Shown: positions 44,442-53,186, counted from the first letter of the stretch. The stretch: DNA of 64,000 nt from Chitinophaga niabensis (GCF_900129465.1 NZ_FSRA01000001.1:1674001-1738000); one strand, 5' to 3'. The notes: a model not told the origin generated them from the sequence alone. Numbers and translations are program-made.

Positions 44442-45410
44442 ATGGCGAAAAGAAAAAATAAGGAGGGCGGGCACATTGAACCCATGCTTTGTACCCTGGT
44501 AAATGCACCTGTAGATAGCACTGAATATCTGTATGAACAAAAATGGGACGGATACCGAATCATATCTATTGTAGAGGCTGGTAAAATTGTGATGCGTTCC
44601 CGCTCAGGCCTGGACTACACCGCAAAATATCCGCTGATAGCAGAAGCATTGCTGAAACTCGGACACGATCTTGTCATCGATGGTGAGGTAGTCGTGTTTA
44701 ATGATGGAAAACCTGATTTCGATAGCCTTCAGCTGTACAACGGAAAACGAACACCTATTTCGTATTGTGTGTTTGATCTGCTGGAACTGGATGGTACAGA
44801 TATCAAAGATCTGCCCCTGGCGCAACGTAAAGAACTGCTTTCTGCGCTCGTAGGAAAAAGTAGGACACTGAAATACAGTAAAAGCTATTCGAACGGCCCG
44901 CAGCTGTATGCTAAAGCATTGGCGGAGAACCTGGAAGGGATCGTAGGGAAAAAGAAGGACAGCCCATACCTTCCCGGCAACCGCAGCAACCTGTGGATTA
45001 AGATACCCACCCGCAAGCGCCAGGAGTTTGTTATCGGTGGCTGGGCGGAATCCGATAAGGTGCGTTCTTTTAAATCCCTGCTTTTTGGTGCTTATGAAAA
45101 CGGCAAATTTACATGGATAGGCCGCTCAGGCGGTGGCTATAAGCACAGTGAAATGCCCGGCATACTCGCAAAGCTACAGGCGATAGAAACAGAAAAATCG
45201 CCTTTTGTAAACCAGGTGCTCGATACCAAGGGCGCAAAGACACATTGGGTTAAACCCCAGCTGGTAGCTAATTTTGAGTTTGCGACCTGGACTAAATCTG
45301 GCCGTATCCGTAAGCCAGCAACTTTTCTCGGCTTCCGGAAAGATAAAAAGGCCAAGGATGTCGTGCGGGAAGTGCCCAAAACCGCAAGCCAAATCGATAA
45401 GGGAGCTTAA
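44442..45410 (+). CDS. ATP-dependent DNA ligase (LigD ligase-domain type)
   Basis: 322 residues. The adenylation motif is QKWDGYRI with Lys34 as the AMP acceptor. Later motifs include SRSGLDYTAKYP, DGEVVVF, EGIVGKKKDSPY and WIKIP. It has only the adenylation and OB-fold domains, like the ligase part of LigD but with no polymerase or nuclease domain and no adjacent Ku. It is divergent from the imuA operon and shares its 199-bp regulatory region, so both may respond to damage. Length is normal for this ligase type. Confidence 0.9.
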   Translation: MAKRKNKEGGHIEPMLCTLVNAPVDSTEYLYEQKWDGYRIISIVEAGKIVMRSRSGLDYTAKYPLIAEALLKLGHDLVIDGEVVVFNDGKPDFDSLQLYNGKRTPISYCVFDLLELDGTDIKDLPLAQRKELLSALVGKSRTLKYSKSYSNGPQLYAKALAENLEGIVGKKKDSPYLPGNRSNLWIKIPTRKRQEFVIGGWAESDKVRSFKSLLFGAYENGKFTWIGRSGGGYKHSEMPGILAKLQAIETEKSPFVNQVLDTKGAKTHWVKPQLVANFEFATWTKSGRIRKPATFLGFRKDKKAKDVVREVPKTASQIDKGA

Positions 45411-45498
45411 GCGTTGTCAGATCAGTTAAAGCAGGAACTTCTGGAAAGTGCAGCGATTAGTGGCATTTTATGTGTTAAAAGTGCTGTATTTTCGCAGT

Positions 45499-45714
45499 AT
45501 GGGGAAGCAGGAAGATATCATTCAGGCTTTTGCGGAAAAACTAAAGGCCGTTTACATGCAGAAGGGCATCAGCATGCAAGACCTGGAGCTAAGTGATGCT
45601 GATAAGACCCGGCTGGAAAACATACTTAAGGGTGAGTATGACAATGTTGATGTGCTTTTCTTGGTTCGCATTGCAGATTCGCTGGGTGTACCTCCATATT
45701 CCCTTTTGAAATAG
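45499..45714 (+). CDS. Small helix-turn-helix protein
   Basis: 71 residues from MGKQEDIIQAFAEKL. The layout LENILKGEYDNVDVLFLVRIADSLGVPPYSLLK matches a short XRE-type HTH (recognition helix then the SLGVPPYSLL end). The frame extends upstream to 45448, but the Met at 45499 suits an HTH N-terminus. It lies ~90 bp after the ligase gene and could form a transcription unit with it. Confidence 0.65.
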   Translation: MGKQEDIIQAFAEKLKAVYMQKGISMQDLELSDADKTRLENILKGEYDNVDVLFLVRIADSLGVPPYSLLK

Positions 45715-45720
45715 GAATAA

Positions 45721-46524
45721 CTAGAACCGTCTCCTCCTTATATATATACGTGGAAAAATGAACTTCCGATAGGATATGCCATTATTGGGGTTTTGTCGAA
45801 GGCGCTCTTGATGCTTCCTCTTCTCGTTTACTTCGTTCATAAAACTCTGAACCCTGATTCCCCATTCACCATTCTGAACAGTATTTATAAAAGCATTCTT
45901 TGGAATTTCTGCTATATAGGCGTCAAAAAGTCCCTCATACGGGAATAAACAGTAAAGGGGATCACCTGGGTCTTCAGGTTCCCCTTCAATACCAGCCCCT
46001 TTGAAATCGAAAATAACAGGCACAGATGAATTAAGCCATGCTTTAGGAAAGCATTCATCAGGAAAATCGGCCATGAAGATGCCTGGTTTGGAGGTAGCGC
46101 GAAAATCCTTCTTCCCTTTCAAAAAGCGGGTATAGTCTCTCTTAAGACGCGTACCGTCCACAACCCAAACCATATTCCGATAAAATTTTTCACGGGCAGT
46201 ACGTTCTTCGGGCTTAATATGTGAGTGCTGAAATTCAAGAACAAGCCCATGTTCGGTTCGCACATCGGCAATATGCTTTTCTCCGGATTGTACATCCGGC
46301 ATAAATACTTCCTGCCATTCACGGGAGAAATTATTTTTCCAGGAGCGGTGCCATTCTGTTTCCGGTTCCCACCAGCTATCGCACATTCTGATTGTTTGGT
46401 GCGCCCAATGGTGAACTCTTACTGTCCCGCATTTTGCAATGACAAGCCGCCCGCATCCTCGACAGTTACCTTGTAATCCGGGTGCCGCCTCTATAGGTTC
46501 GTTATTGATCAAAGCAAAGCGCAT
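45721..46524 (-). CDS. CoiA-like competence/nuclease-family protein
   Basis: 267 residues. GNCRGCGRLVIAKCG is a Cys-rich zinc-binding-like start; then RVHHWAHQT, WHRSWK, GEKHIADVRTEHGLVLEFQHS and RTAREKFYRNMVWVVDG give the pattern of the CoiA family, which has a restriction-nuclease-like core (D, E-x-Q). CoiA is needed for DNA recombination during competence in Gram-positives. The gene ends 6 bp from the HTH gene and is convergent with it. Its role in a Bacteroidetes element is unclear. Confidence 0.85.
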   Translation of the reverse strand: MRFALINNEPIEAAPGLQGNCRGCGRLVIAKCGTVRVHHWAHQTIRMCDSWWEPETEWHRSWKNNFSREWQEVFMPDVQSGEKHIADVRTEHGLVLEFQHSHIKPEERTAREKFYRNMVWVVDGTRLKRDYTRFLKGKKDFRATSKPGIFMADFPDECFPKAWLNSSVPVIFDFKGAGIEGEPEDPGDPLYCLFPYEGLFDAYIAEIPKNAFINTVQNGEWGIRVQSFMNEVNEKRKHQERLRQNPNNGISYRKFIFPRIYIRRRRF

Positions 46525-46772
46525 ACTTATCTTTTTTTAAATATAGCCACTTCCCTTTATTGTCGCAATCCTGGAGAATAAAGTTTTATTAATGTTTTCC
46601 GGTGGTGAAAGCCCCTTTATAGGTATCAAGGCCAGCACGTATGGTGACAACTGCTCTTTAAAATTTAATTTCCAAAAATATCTTAAATTGTATCCAGCAG
46701 ATTCTGTCAGCCCTAATCTGAAACCCGAGCAATTTAGCGAACACCCATTTCCTTATCTGAAACCATCATTTT

Positions 46773-47399
46773 ATGAATCCACTAAGCGAAGAAGTTGAAA
46801 TTCCGCAGGATCTAATTGAAGCGGGCTATCAGAATGTATTCATACATTTTAAAGCAGCTTACCCGGAAATACCTTCATCGGTACTTGAACATTTCAGAAA
46901 GATAACTGTAATAGAAAATTATCTGAAAAACACCGTCATCCTGGACTACGGAAATGTTTGTCGTAAATGCTGCTTTATTATTAAAGGTTATGTTATTTCC
47001 CGGCTGATATATGATGGTCAGGAAAAGGCCATCTGGTTTGTTGGTGATGGTGAAATCACAATGGGCGTACAGAGCTATTTTGAGCAAATACCCAGCAAAG
47101 AAAGCCTGACTACTGCGGAAGATACGCTATGTATCGTGCTCTATTATGATCAATACCTGGAACTGGTTAATGATGGGCCACATTTTAAAATTCTGGTCGG
47201 CCAGTTGTTCTACAAATATTTGTTGCAGGCACTAGACCGCATTGAACTCCTTCATGCTGATCCTGAAACAAGGTACACGTATATATTAACCCACAGATCT
47301 GATATTGTCACCAAGACAACAGTAAGTGACACGGCCACCTATCTTGGCATTGCCAGGGAAACCCTCAGCCGTTTGAGAAGCCAGCTAAGGAAAAAATAA
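46773..47399 (+). CDS. Crp/Fnr-family transcriptional regulator
   Basis: 208 residues. The N-terminal ~150 residues are a cyclic-nucleotide-binding-like beta roll (VILDYGNVCRKCCFIIKGYV; AIWFVGDGEITM). The C-terminal HTH is VSDTATYLGIARETLSRLRSQL. No iron-sulphur cysteine pattern of FNR is present. It is the first gene on the plus strand before the tra operon and may regulate it. The 248 bp upstream (46525-46772) contains its promoter and a spurious frame. Confidence 0.85.
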   Translation: MNPLSEEVEIPQDLIEAGYQNVFIHFKAAYPEIPSSVLEHFRKITVIENYLKNTVILDYGNVCRKCCFIIKGYVISRLIYDGQEKAIWFVGDGEITMGVQSYFEQIPSKESLTTAEDTLCIVLYYDQYLELVNDGPHFKILVGQLFYKYLLQALDRIELLHADPETRYTYILTHRSDIVTKTTVSDTATYLGIARETLSRLRSQLRKK

Positions 47400-47713
47400 A
47401 AATGAGGAACGCCTCCACCAGCATTATTTGTCCCCTGATTTCGTGACGAAAATCACACACAATGTATAAATGCCTGGTTAATTTTGCCTAAAATCAAACT
47501 CCGTTAGAAAACTCTAAACAGTCACGCAATAACGCGCATGATGCGTTTATTCTAAAAAAATAAAACATTACAAAACATTATACGTTATTAGTTTATTGTT
47601 AATCAGCGAATTAGACGTTAATTGTTTTGTGACATCAACCCTATTGTTCCTGAAGCCTCACCTCTCTAACCGCTGGAATTATTAATTATTAGCTAACTCC
47701 TAACCAGAATGGT
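47400..47713. promoter_or_regulatory. Gap with a direct-repeat operator candidate
   Basis: 314 bp. The direct repeat AAAACATTA occurs at 47562-47570 and 47572-47580, one helical turn apart (10 bp). An inverted repeat AACGC...GCGTT lies near 47531-47547. These precede the gene at 47714 and could bind the Crp-type protein or the element's own regulator. Confidence 0.45.
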
Positions 47714-48910
47714 ATGAAGAAGAATCAGTATGAGTTGGAATGGCTGGATGATGTGGTTTCTATCCAATTGAATCCAGATGTGAAGGGCAGCAAAGACTTG
47801 TCCAGTGAAGAAACCAACAAAATTAAACAGCGCATTGAAACAGAAGAACGTGAAGTTCTTTCCCGTTTGAAAAATCGTTTATTCCGCGTTCCGGATGAAG
47901 CTGCCAGCAGGTCACTGGTAAAGAAGTATCATGATGACCTGGTGCTGATGATCACCAAGAACTACAGCCACTTGCATCATCCAGCTGTGATGCACTCAGG
48001 ACTGAAAGAACTGCACGAGTTTATCGGCGCCCGTCTGCACTATATCCTCTTTCTGTTTGAAAAGGAACTTTCTTCTTTTCTGAATACAGAAAACCTTGTT
48101 CCGATCACCGAACTACTGATACAGAAAACGCAGATCCTGGAACGCGCAGACGATATGAGAAAAAACCTTGCTACAGGGGAATACGGCATGGCCCCGGTAG
48201 ATATAGTAATGGAGGTGATAGAGGATTATATTTCCAAAATAGATAACAGGGTTCCGATCACCCTGCGGGAATCCAGTTATATAAGAGAACTGATGCATGA
48301 CGTGTTAAGTATAGATGGCAATCTCACCTCCATCACCGGATGTGATGCCATCAACGAACTACTCATTATCTGGAACTTAAACAGCAAGAACTGTATCCGG
48401 TACTTTACCACAGGTACACAGATGCTGATGGACAGCAAAGAAACAGAAGAAGAAAAGCTAGCGTTTCTGAAACTGGAAAGCAAGAAGCTGGACATCATAC
48501 CGGAACGGCAGAACTTTGTGCTGGACCCTGATTTCCCATCGGTAAAGGAGTATTGTTACAAATGGCTGAACAATGAGATTGCTTATCGGGAAAACCGGCT
48601 GGAAGGTTTCGTGCCGTTGGCACGGGAAGAAGCCAGGAAGGAGATGAAAGAAAATGCTTTTAAAGCTGTTGTTTCCATGTCTGTTGACCAATTGAGTCTG
48701 ATCTTAAGGGCCTTATTTGATCTTCGTATTATACTGGCCAAAAGCATGAGTGCAGCCTTTAAAGCCATCACACCATACCTGTCAACGCCTTTAACTGAAA
48801 ACATCAATTGGGACAATGCCAGAACAAAGTCCTACGTTGCTGAAGAAAGCGACAAACAGATTGTGATCGCAAAGCTGGAGGAACTGATCCGGCTAATCAG
48901 AAGCTACTGA
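47714..48910 (+). CDS. Hypothetical protein, possible RteC-like element regulator
   Basis: 398 residues, soluble and largely helical. The last ~80 residues (MSVDQLSLILRALFDLRIIL..., then ENINWDNARTKSYV) resemble a C-terminal motif that I recall from regulators and hypothetical genes at the start of Bacteroidetes tra operons, including RteC-like proteins. The first ~300 residues are not recognised. It is followed by two strong terminators and then the tra operon. A regulatory role is inference. Confidence 0.5.
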   Translation: MKKNQYELEWLDDVVSIQLNPDVKGSKDLSSEETNKIKQRIETEEREVLSRLKNRLFRVPDEAASRSLVKKYHDDLVLMITKNYSHLHHPAVMHSGLKELHEFIGARLHYILFLFEKELSSFLNTENLVPITELLIQKTQILERADDMRKNLATGEYGMAPVDIVMEVIEDYISKIDNRVPITLRESSYIRELMHDVLSIDGNLTSITGCDAINELLIIWNLNSKNCIRYFTTGTQMLMDSKETEEEKLAFLKLESKKLDIIPERQNFVLDPDFPSVKEYCYKWLNNEIAYRENRLEGFVPLAREEARKEMKENAFKAVVSMSVDQLSLILRALFDLRIILAKSMSAAFKAITPYLSTPLTENINWDNARTKSYVAEESDKQIVIAKLEELIRLIRSY

Positions 48911-48934
48911 TGGCCACATTCAATTGTATTTTAT

Positions 48935-48961
48935 AATACCCCATTCTCTGAATGGGGTATT
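48935..48961 (+). terminator. Terminator 1 after the possible regulator
   Basis: Perfect 12-bp stem AATACCCCATTC-tct-GAATGGGGTATT followed by seven T's, 24 nt after the stop codon at 48910. Confidence 0.9.
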
Positions 48962-48993
48962 TTTTTTGCTCCGCTTTTTCTTAAAATAGTAAA

Positions 48994-49020
48994 AAAAATA
49001 CGCCCTCAAGGCGTATTTTT
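48994..49020. terminator. Terminator 2, insulating the tra operon
   Basis: Perfect 11-bp stem AAAAATACGCC-ctcaa-GGCGTATTTTT with a T-run, 32 bp after the first terminator. Two terminators in a row ahead of the tra operon imply it has its own promoter after ~49020. Confidence 0.88.
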
Positions 49021-49050
49021 TTTACCCTTATTCTATTGAAAAAGAACGTA

Positions 49051-49068
49051 GTACAATAAGTACAATAA
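49051..49068 (+). promoter_or_regulatory. Tandem 9-bp repeat upstream of the tra operon
   Basis: GTACAATAA occurs twice back to back (49051-49059 and 49060-49068), ~120 bp upstream of the first tra gene. It may be an operator for a regulator of transfer. Confidence 0.5.
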
Positions 49069-49188
49069 AAGTTGTTCCCTAAATCGGTCTTTTGCAGTTT
49101 TTGCGTTTGGTGTTCCTTTGACCTGTCAATTAACAACAACCCTTAGCAGATGCGAAGGTTGGAAATGTGAAATGTAAACGTAAAAGAA

Positions 49189-49626
49189 ATGCTAAAGAAC
49201 ATTACCTGGCTGCAATACTTTACAGCAGTCTTTCTGATCCTTGTTCCTTATTATGCTTTCCTGCTACTGCGTTATTACAAACGTACAAAGGCCGGTACAA
49301 AAGATGATTCACAGAGATCATATGAAGATGCGCATCAGGAGGAACAGGAATATACTGAAGAACCTGATTTCGATTCCATTCCGGAAGATCTGTTTACCCA
49401 GGCACAAGAGCTGATTGCCAAACTGAAAGCATTCCTTATTCGCGCCTCCAATGAAGGGCTAGAGAGAGAAGAACTGCTGGTTAATGTCAAAAGTCATCTG
49501 GATGATTATCCATCCCTGAATATCGATGCTTTCAGACCAGCCATTAATGAAATGATTGTCGCAGAGTGTGATAGGAATAGCTCCGTAACGCTGAGTGAGC
49601 GTGAAGTAGATGGGTTGTGGGAATAG
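49189..49626 (+). CDS. Small membrane-anchored protein at the start of the tra operon
   Basis: 145 residues with one N-terminal membrane helix (LQYFTAVFLILVPYYAFLLL), an acidic middle (EEQEYTEEPDFDSIPEDL) and a helical C-terminal part. Its position before traE matches the small TraD-like proteins of Bacteroidetes tra operons, but no sequence family can be named with confidence. Confidence 0.6.
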   Translation: MLKNITWLQYFTAVFLILVPYYAFLLLRYYKRTKAGTKDDSQRSYEDAHQEEQEYTEEPDFDSIPEDLFTQAQELIAKLKAFLIRASNEGLEREELLVNVKSHLDDYPSLNIDAFRPAINEMIVAECDRNSSVTLSEREVDGLWE

Positions 49627-49638
49627 CGTGCGGAGCGT

Positions 49639-49680
49639 CTGCCTCCCTTCCCGCCTTGGTTGGCGGGAAGGCAAAGGCAG
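49639..49680. repeat. GC-rich hairpin between the first two tra genes
   Basis: CCTTCCCGCC (49646-49655) pairs with GGCGGGAAGG (49662-49671) and CTGCCT (49639-49644) with AGGCAG (49675-49680). A further 8-bp stem CCTCCCTG/CAGGGAGG lies at 49786-49811. The stretch is GC-rich in AT-rich surroundings, so it may be an attenuator or a small inserted repeat. Confidence 0.55.
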
Positions 49681-49855
49681 ATTTTCAACCCAATGAATTG
49701 ATAAGAAGAACGTACCCCCAACCTGCTTAGTGCTGTAGAGCTTGTGGTGAGATTGATAGAAGCATTGGTTTGGCGGTTCCCTGCCCCTCCCTGCGGCCAT
49801 GCCCAGGGAGGATCAGCAGGGTTTTGAGAAGGAGAAATTTAAAAGTGTGAGAGAT

Positions 49856-50188
49856 ATGTGGAGAGAGAATTTAGATTCTTCTGTAGAGAAGGGCAAGAAA
49901 ATTATGCTGACTGTGGTTTTGGTTCTGATCACAATTGCAGTGGAAGCACAAAACGGAAAGGCCGGTATAGAGGAAGCGGATAAAGCAGTAAGAGGTTATT
50001 TCAAATCAGGGACTAGCCTGATGTATGCCATAGGAGCGGTTTTAGGACTAATCGGGGCGGTAAAAGTGTATACCAAGTGGAATGGTGGGGATCAGGATAC
50101 CTCAAAAGTAGCAGCAGCGTGGTTCGGCAGCTGTATCTTCCTGGTCATCGTTGCAACAGTAATTGAATCCTTTTTCGGCGTAAAATAA
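49856..50188 (+). CDS. traE: TraE (DUF4134) conjugation membrane protein
   Basis: 110 residues from the Met at 49856 (MWRENLDSSVEKGKK). A Met at 49904 is also possible, giving a protein starting MLTVVLVLITIAVEAQ. Two membrane helices flank GAVKVYTKWNGGDQDTSKVAAAW, the signature of DUF4134/TraE. It is a small inner-membrane part of the transfer channel. The stop overlaps the next ATG by one base (TAATG), so translation is coupled. Confidence 0.85.
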   Translation: MWRENLDSSVEKGKKIMLTVVLVLITIAVEAQNGKAGIEEADKAVRGYFKSGTSLMYAIGAVLGLIGAVKVYTKWNGGDQDTSKVAAAWFGSCIFLVIVATVIESFFGVK

Positions 50189-50637
50189 TGGCAGCTATGG
50201 AAGCACAACTCTTAGAACAATTCAGGGCATACATTGTAACCCATCATCCTGAGCTGATCCTACGTAATCAGCAGGAATACCCGTTAAGTCAGTACATCAG
50301 GGAAAGCATGCAATCCATACTTCCAACGCTTCAGTACCTGGAGGATCAGGGCAAGCCGGAACATGAGGTATTAGACCTCTGCATGAAAGAGATGATCAAA
50401 AAGTTAGGCCCATCAAAGGCCGATTACCTGCGGGAAGTACTAAAAACAGAATTTCCAAAAGAACACCATGCACTGAATAAGGTCGGAACACTTACCCAGA
50501 ATGTGGTGGACCTTATCCGCTTATGTGATGAGGTTTTTGATGCTTATGGCTTTTCTGAAAACAACAAAGACAGCAATCAGCTTTGGATTGCAATCATAGT
50601 GGTTGTTCACGATTATTTAATTGATTCGGGTATATAG
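50188..50637 (+). CDS. DUF1896-like protein
   Basis: 149 residues, acidic and helical. The layout (FRAYIVTHHPELILRNQQEYPLSQYI, then a repeated amphipathic helix and YLREVLKTEF) fits the DUF1896 family found in Bacteroidetes elements. The role is unknown. It is translationally coupled to traE, which supports a role in transfer or its control. The 252 bp up to traF hold nothing recognised. Confidence 0.65.
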   Translation: MAAMEAQLLEQFRAYIVTHHPELILRNQQEYPLSQYIRESMQSILPTLQYLEDQGKPEHEVLDLCMKEMIKKLGPSKADYLREVLKTEFPKEHHALNKVGTLTQNVVDLIRLCDEVFDAYGFSENNKDSNQLWIAIIVVVHDYLIDSGI

Positions 50638-50889
50638 CGTTGAATAGAGAATTCACTTCGTAAAAATCTAAAGGATTCTTAGTATAGTATCTGGTTCTAA
50701 ATGTAACGAAGATGACGGGTGTCAGGTTGCTGTGGCTGTTGTAAAAAGGTATGTGCTTTCCACCCGTTCGCGCATTTAATCACCTAACGCCGGCGTGGAA
50801 TGCCGTGGCATCCGGTCAATAACGCAGCAATACAATGGAGCCAGAAAACCCCTTAAATGTATCTGTATTTATCCATTAATAAATAAAAT

Positions 50890-51219
50890 ATGAGCAGTGT
50901 ATATACTATAAATAAAGGCATTAATAAAAGTATCGAGTTTAAAGGGCTAAAAGCCCAGTACATCTGGTACTTTGGCGGTGTTGTCATGCTTTTGTTCCTG
51001 CTGTATACCATTATGTATTTCATAGGGCTGAATTCTTATATCGCTATGGGGATCATTGTGATTGCTGGAACAGGTTTGGTGTTAAAGGTTTATGCCCTGA
51101 GCAACAAGTATGGGGAATTTGGAATGATGAAGGCCATGGCAAAAAAGATGGTACCAAAAGTAATAAAAAGCTATAGCAGAGCGGTTTTCCGAAACCTGAT
51201 TGTTCAAAACAAGAAATGA
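50890..51219 (+). CDS. traF: TraF (DUF4133) conjugation membrane protein
   Basis: 109 residues with two membrane helices (IWYFGGVVMLLFLLYTIMYFI and IAMGIIVIAGTGLVLKVY). The start SSVYTINKGINKSIEFKGLKAQYI matches DUF4133/TraF. It is an inner-membrane part of the channel. The end overlaps the next ATG by 4 nt (ATGA). Confidence 0.88.
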   Translation: MSSVYTINKGINKSIEFKGLKAQYIWYFGGVVMLLFLLYTIMYFIGLNSYIAMGIIVIAGTGLVLKVYALSNKYGEFGMMKAMAKKMVPKVIKSYSRAVFRNLIVQNKK

Positions 51220-51737
51220 ATACGATGGATAATTCTGAAATGTCGTTTGACTTCCCGACGCTGGATATTGCCGGAACTGAATATAAGATCAATATCGGAA
51301 GCTATTACTGGTTTCCAGTTGACCGTAACAGCCGGGTAAAGGAGCTGGAGCTGTCAGGACTTGAGATTATGAGGTATGATAATTACTCCCATTATGGTTA
51401 CTATAACCTGAAAAAAAAGGAACTGGTAAAGACCTTTCCAAAAGACATCACTGAATTTCCAAAAGATGTGGTGGCGATTTCCTTTCCGCGCCTGAGAGAT
51501 TTAGACCCAAGGCGGTTTGCATTGATGAACGGCTTACCTGTTCCTCCCAACCAAATGTCACAACGGAAATTTGTTGCCGCGCTAATACCACTGGATGAAA
51601 CTGATATGGCTTGCCGCATTGATGAGAACAGGGCAAAGCTAAAAGAAAAGACCCATCAGGGGAGGGCACAGAAACCGGGCTTTCCGGGAGAAGTTCCCGC
51701 ACTAAAAAAGAAAACAAAATTGAGGAAGAGAGGTTAG
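51216..51737 (+). CDS. Basic-tailed tra-operon protein 1 (short form)
   Basis: 173 residues. It shares with its four downstream neighbours the module FPTLDIAGTEYKINIG (compare LPTIDIYGTSFILNI and LPYLAIKGTDYQIDI) and the later AISFPRLRDLD block. It lacks the N-terminal HGDL half of the longer forms. The C-terminus is Lys/Arg-rich (ALKKKTKLRKRG). No family or function known to me. It is coupled to traF by a 4-nt overlap and is 3 bp from the next gene. Confidence 0.6.
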   Translation: MNTMDNSEMSFDFPTLDIAGTEYKINIGSYYWFPVDRNSRVKELELSGLEIMRYDNYSHYGYYNLKKKELVKTFPKDITEFPKDVVAISFPRLRDLDPRRFALMNGLPVPPNQMSQRKFVAALIPLDETDMACRIDENRAKLKEKTHQGRAQKPGFPGEVPALKKKTKLRKRG

Positions 51738-51739
51738 AG

Positions 51740-52288
51740 ATGGAAACTGAAAAAACACCCTGGGATGAACTGCCCTACTTAGCAATCAAGGGCACAGACT
51801 ACCAGATAGACATTCGCGCCGGAAAGCTCTGGGCTTTGACTACGGGTGTAGATGATGTATACCTTGCTGATTTAGAAAAGATGGAGAGCGGGTGTTACAT
51901 GGGCTATTTTGACATTTGTGAGGAGTGCTTTGTGAAGTTCCACAATATAGCAGAGATAGATTATGCTGAAATATATGCTGTCGTACTCCCACCAGATAAA
52001 GAACCGGATTACCCTACTTACGTTAAGATGAAGGGCATTTCTGCGGTTGATCTTGAAGATATACCTGTGAAAACGTTTTTTGATGTTTACACAGTACCGT
52101 TCAGCGGAATGGCAATCATGGGTTCGTATCATGATCATAAAACCGGACATGCCATTTCATGGCACAAACCCTCCATCCGCATTCCACTGGCACCGGATGC
52201 ATCGGGAAATGTAAAAGATCATAAGCAGCAAGAAAGTAAGGAGATGAAAAAGGCTCAAAAAGTCCGAAACCGGAAAAAACTGGGATAA
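51740..52288 (+). CDS. Basic-tailed tra-operon protein 2 (short form)
   Basis: 182 residues. The LPYLAIKGTDYQIDIR module and an EIYAVVLPPD block match the others but this copy is the most diverged. The C-terminus is again basic (KKAQKVRNRKKLG). It lies 2 bp after protein 1. A Cys pair (CEEC) and a His segment (GSYHDHKTGH) are particular to it. Unknown function. Confidence 0.6.
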   Translation: METEKTPWDELPYLAIKGTDYQIDIRAGKLWALTTGVDDVYLADLEKMESGCYMGYFDICEECFVKFHNIAEIDYAEIYAVVLPPDKEPDYPTYVKMKGISAVDLEDIPVKTFFDVYTVPFSGMAIMGSYHDHKTGHAISWHKPSIRIPLAPDASGNVKDHKQQESKEMKKAQKVRNRKKLG

Positions 52289-52325
52289 GGATCATATTTG
52301 TATAGTAACTGCAATTGAGGTAGAT

Positions 52326-53150
52326 ATGGAAAGTAACGAAAATCAAATAGTTGATTACCAGGGAATGATTATCATTCACGGAGATCTTTATGAGTTTGCG
52401 AAATCAGGGAATGGCATTAGCTTATATGGCGATCCCTCACATAAATTGACCTTTCAGCATCTGGACAAAAGCTGGGGTTCCTATAGCGGTGGTTACAGCG
52501 TACAGAAAAAAGATTTTGTAGATGTAGTGGACTTCCTGCGAAATATTAATAAGACTTTGAACACCATAATTCCTGTCAGAATCATTGACGAAAGAGAAAA
52601 GCTAACAGAGGAAGATATCAGGGAGTATAATGAACTTAGCCTTAACCGGAAACATGGATATCACTACGTTGATAAAGGGTTGTCGGAAAGGTTAAATGGA
52701 ACACTTCCTATAATTGACTTGTATGGAAAAAATTATCATGTCGATATAAAAAATGCACAACTTATCCCAGCTGATGGAATTAAGAAGAGTATTCAGTTTA
52801 ACCGTTGTGATTTATTTGAACCTTCTGTGATCCTTTATGATATCAGCACGCACTCACAAGTGAAAATGAATGAGAGCCAGAAACAATTATACCCTAACGT
52901 GGTAGGTGTGAAATTTCCGGCACTTCAGGAACTTGATATCATTGCAAGGGCAGAAATGTCAGGTTTACCGGCTACGTCACTTTTATGCGCAATGCCATGG
53001 AGACCAGATCAGACAAAAATTGAAACTATAGAACTGTCGGATGTAAATATCACCAGGCTTAACCTTCATAACAAGAAACAACAGGAACTGGAGAAGAAGG
53101 CCGGAGTATTAAAAGATCAAAAAATTAGAGGCGTCAAAAGGCAAAAATAA
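52326..53150 (+). CDS. Basic-tailed tra-operon protein 3 (long form)
   Basis: 274 residues, two modules. The N-module starts VDYQGMIIIHGDLYEF and the C-module has LSERLNGTLPIIDLYGKNYHVDI and GVKFPALQELDIIARAEMSGLPATS, ending in a basic tail (KDQKIRGVKRQK). The N-module HGDL and C-module FPxLxExD blocks recur in proteins 4 and 5. No signal peptide. Unknown function. Confidence 0.65.
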   Translation: MESNENQIVDYQGMIIIHGDLYEFAKSGNGISLYGDPSHKLTFQHLDKSWGSYSGGYSVQKKDFVDVVDFLRNINKTLNTIIPVRIIDEREKLTEEDIREYNELSLNRKHGYHYVDKGLSERLNGTLPIIDLYGKNYHVDIKNAQLIPADGIKKSIQFNRCDLFEPSVILYDISTHSQVKMNESQKQLYPNVVGVKFPALQELDIIARAEMSGLPATSLLCAMPWRPDQTKIETIELSDVNITRLNLHNKKQQELEKKAGVLKDQKIRGVKRQK

Positions 53151-53186
53151 CCTGGACAGTACACCTATATCAGATATAGAGGATTA

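Noticed and set aside
46592..46798. 68-residue plus-strand ORF before the Crp-type gene
   Set aside because: Overlaps the start of the well-supported Crp/Fnr gene in another frame and has no recognisable feature.
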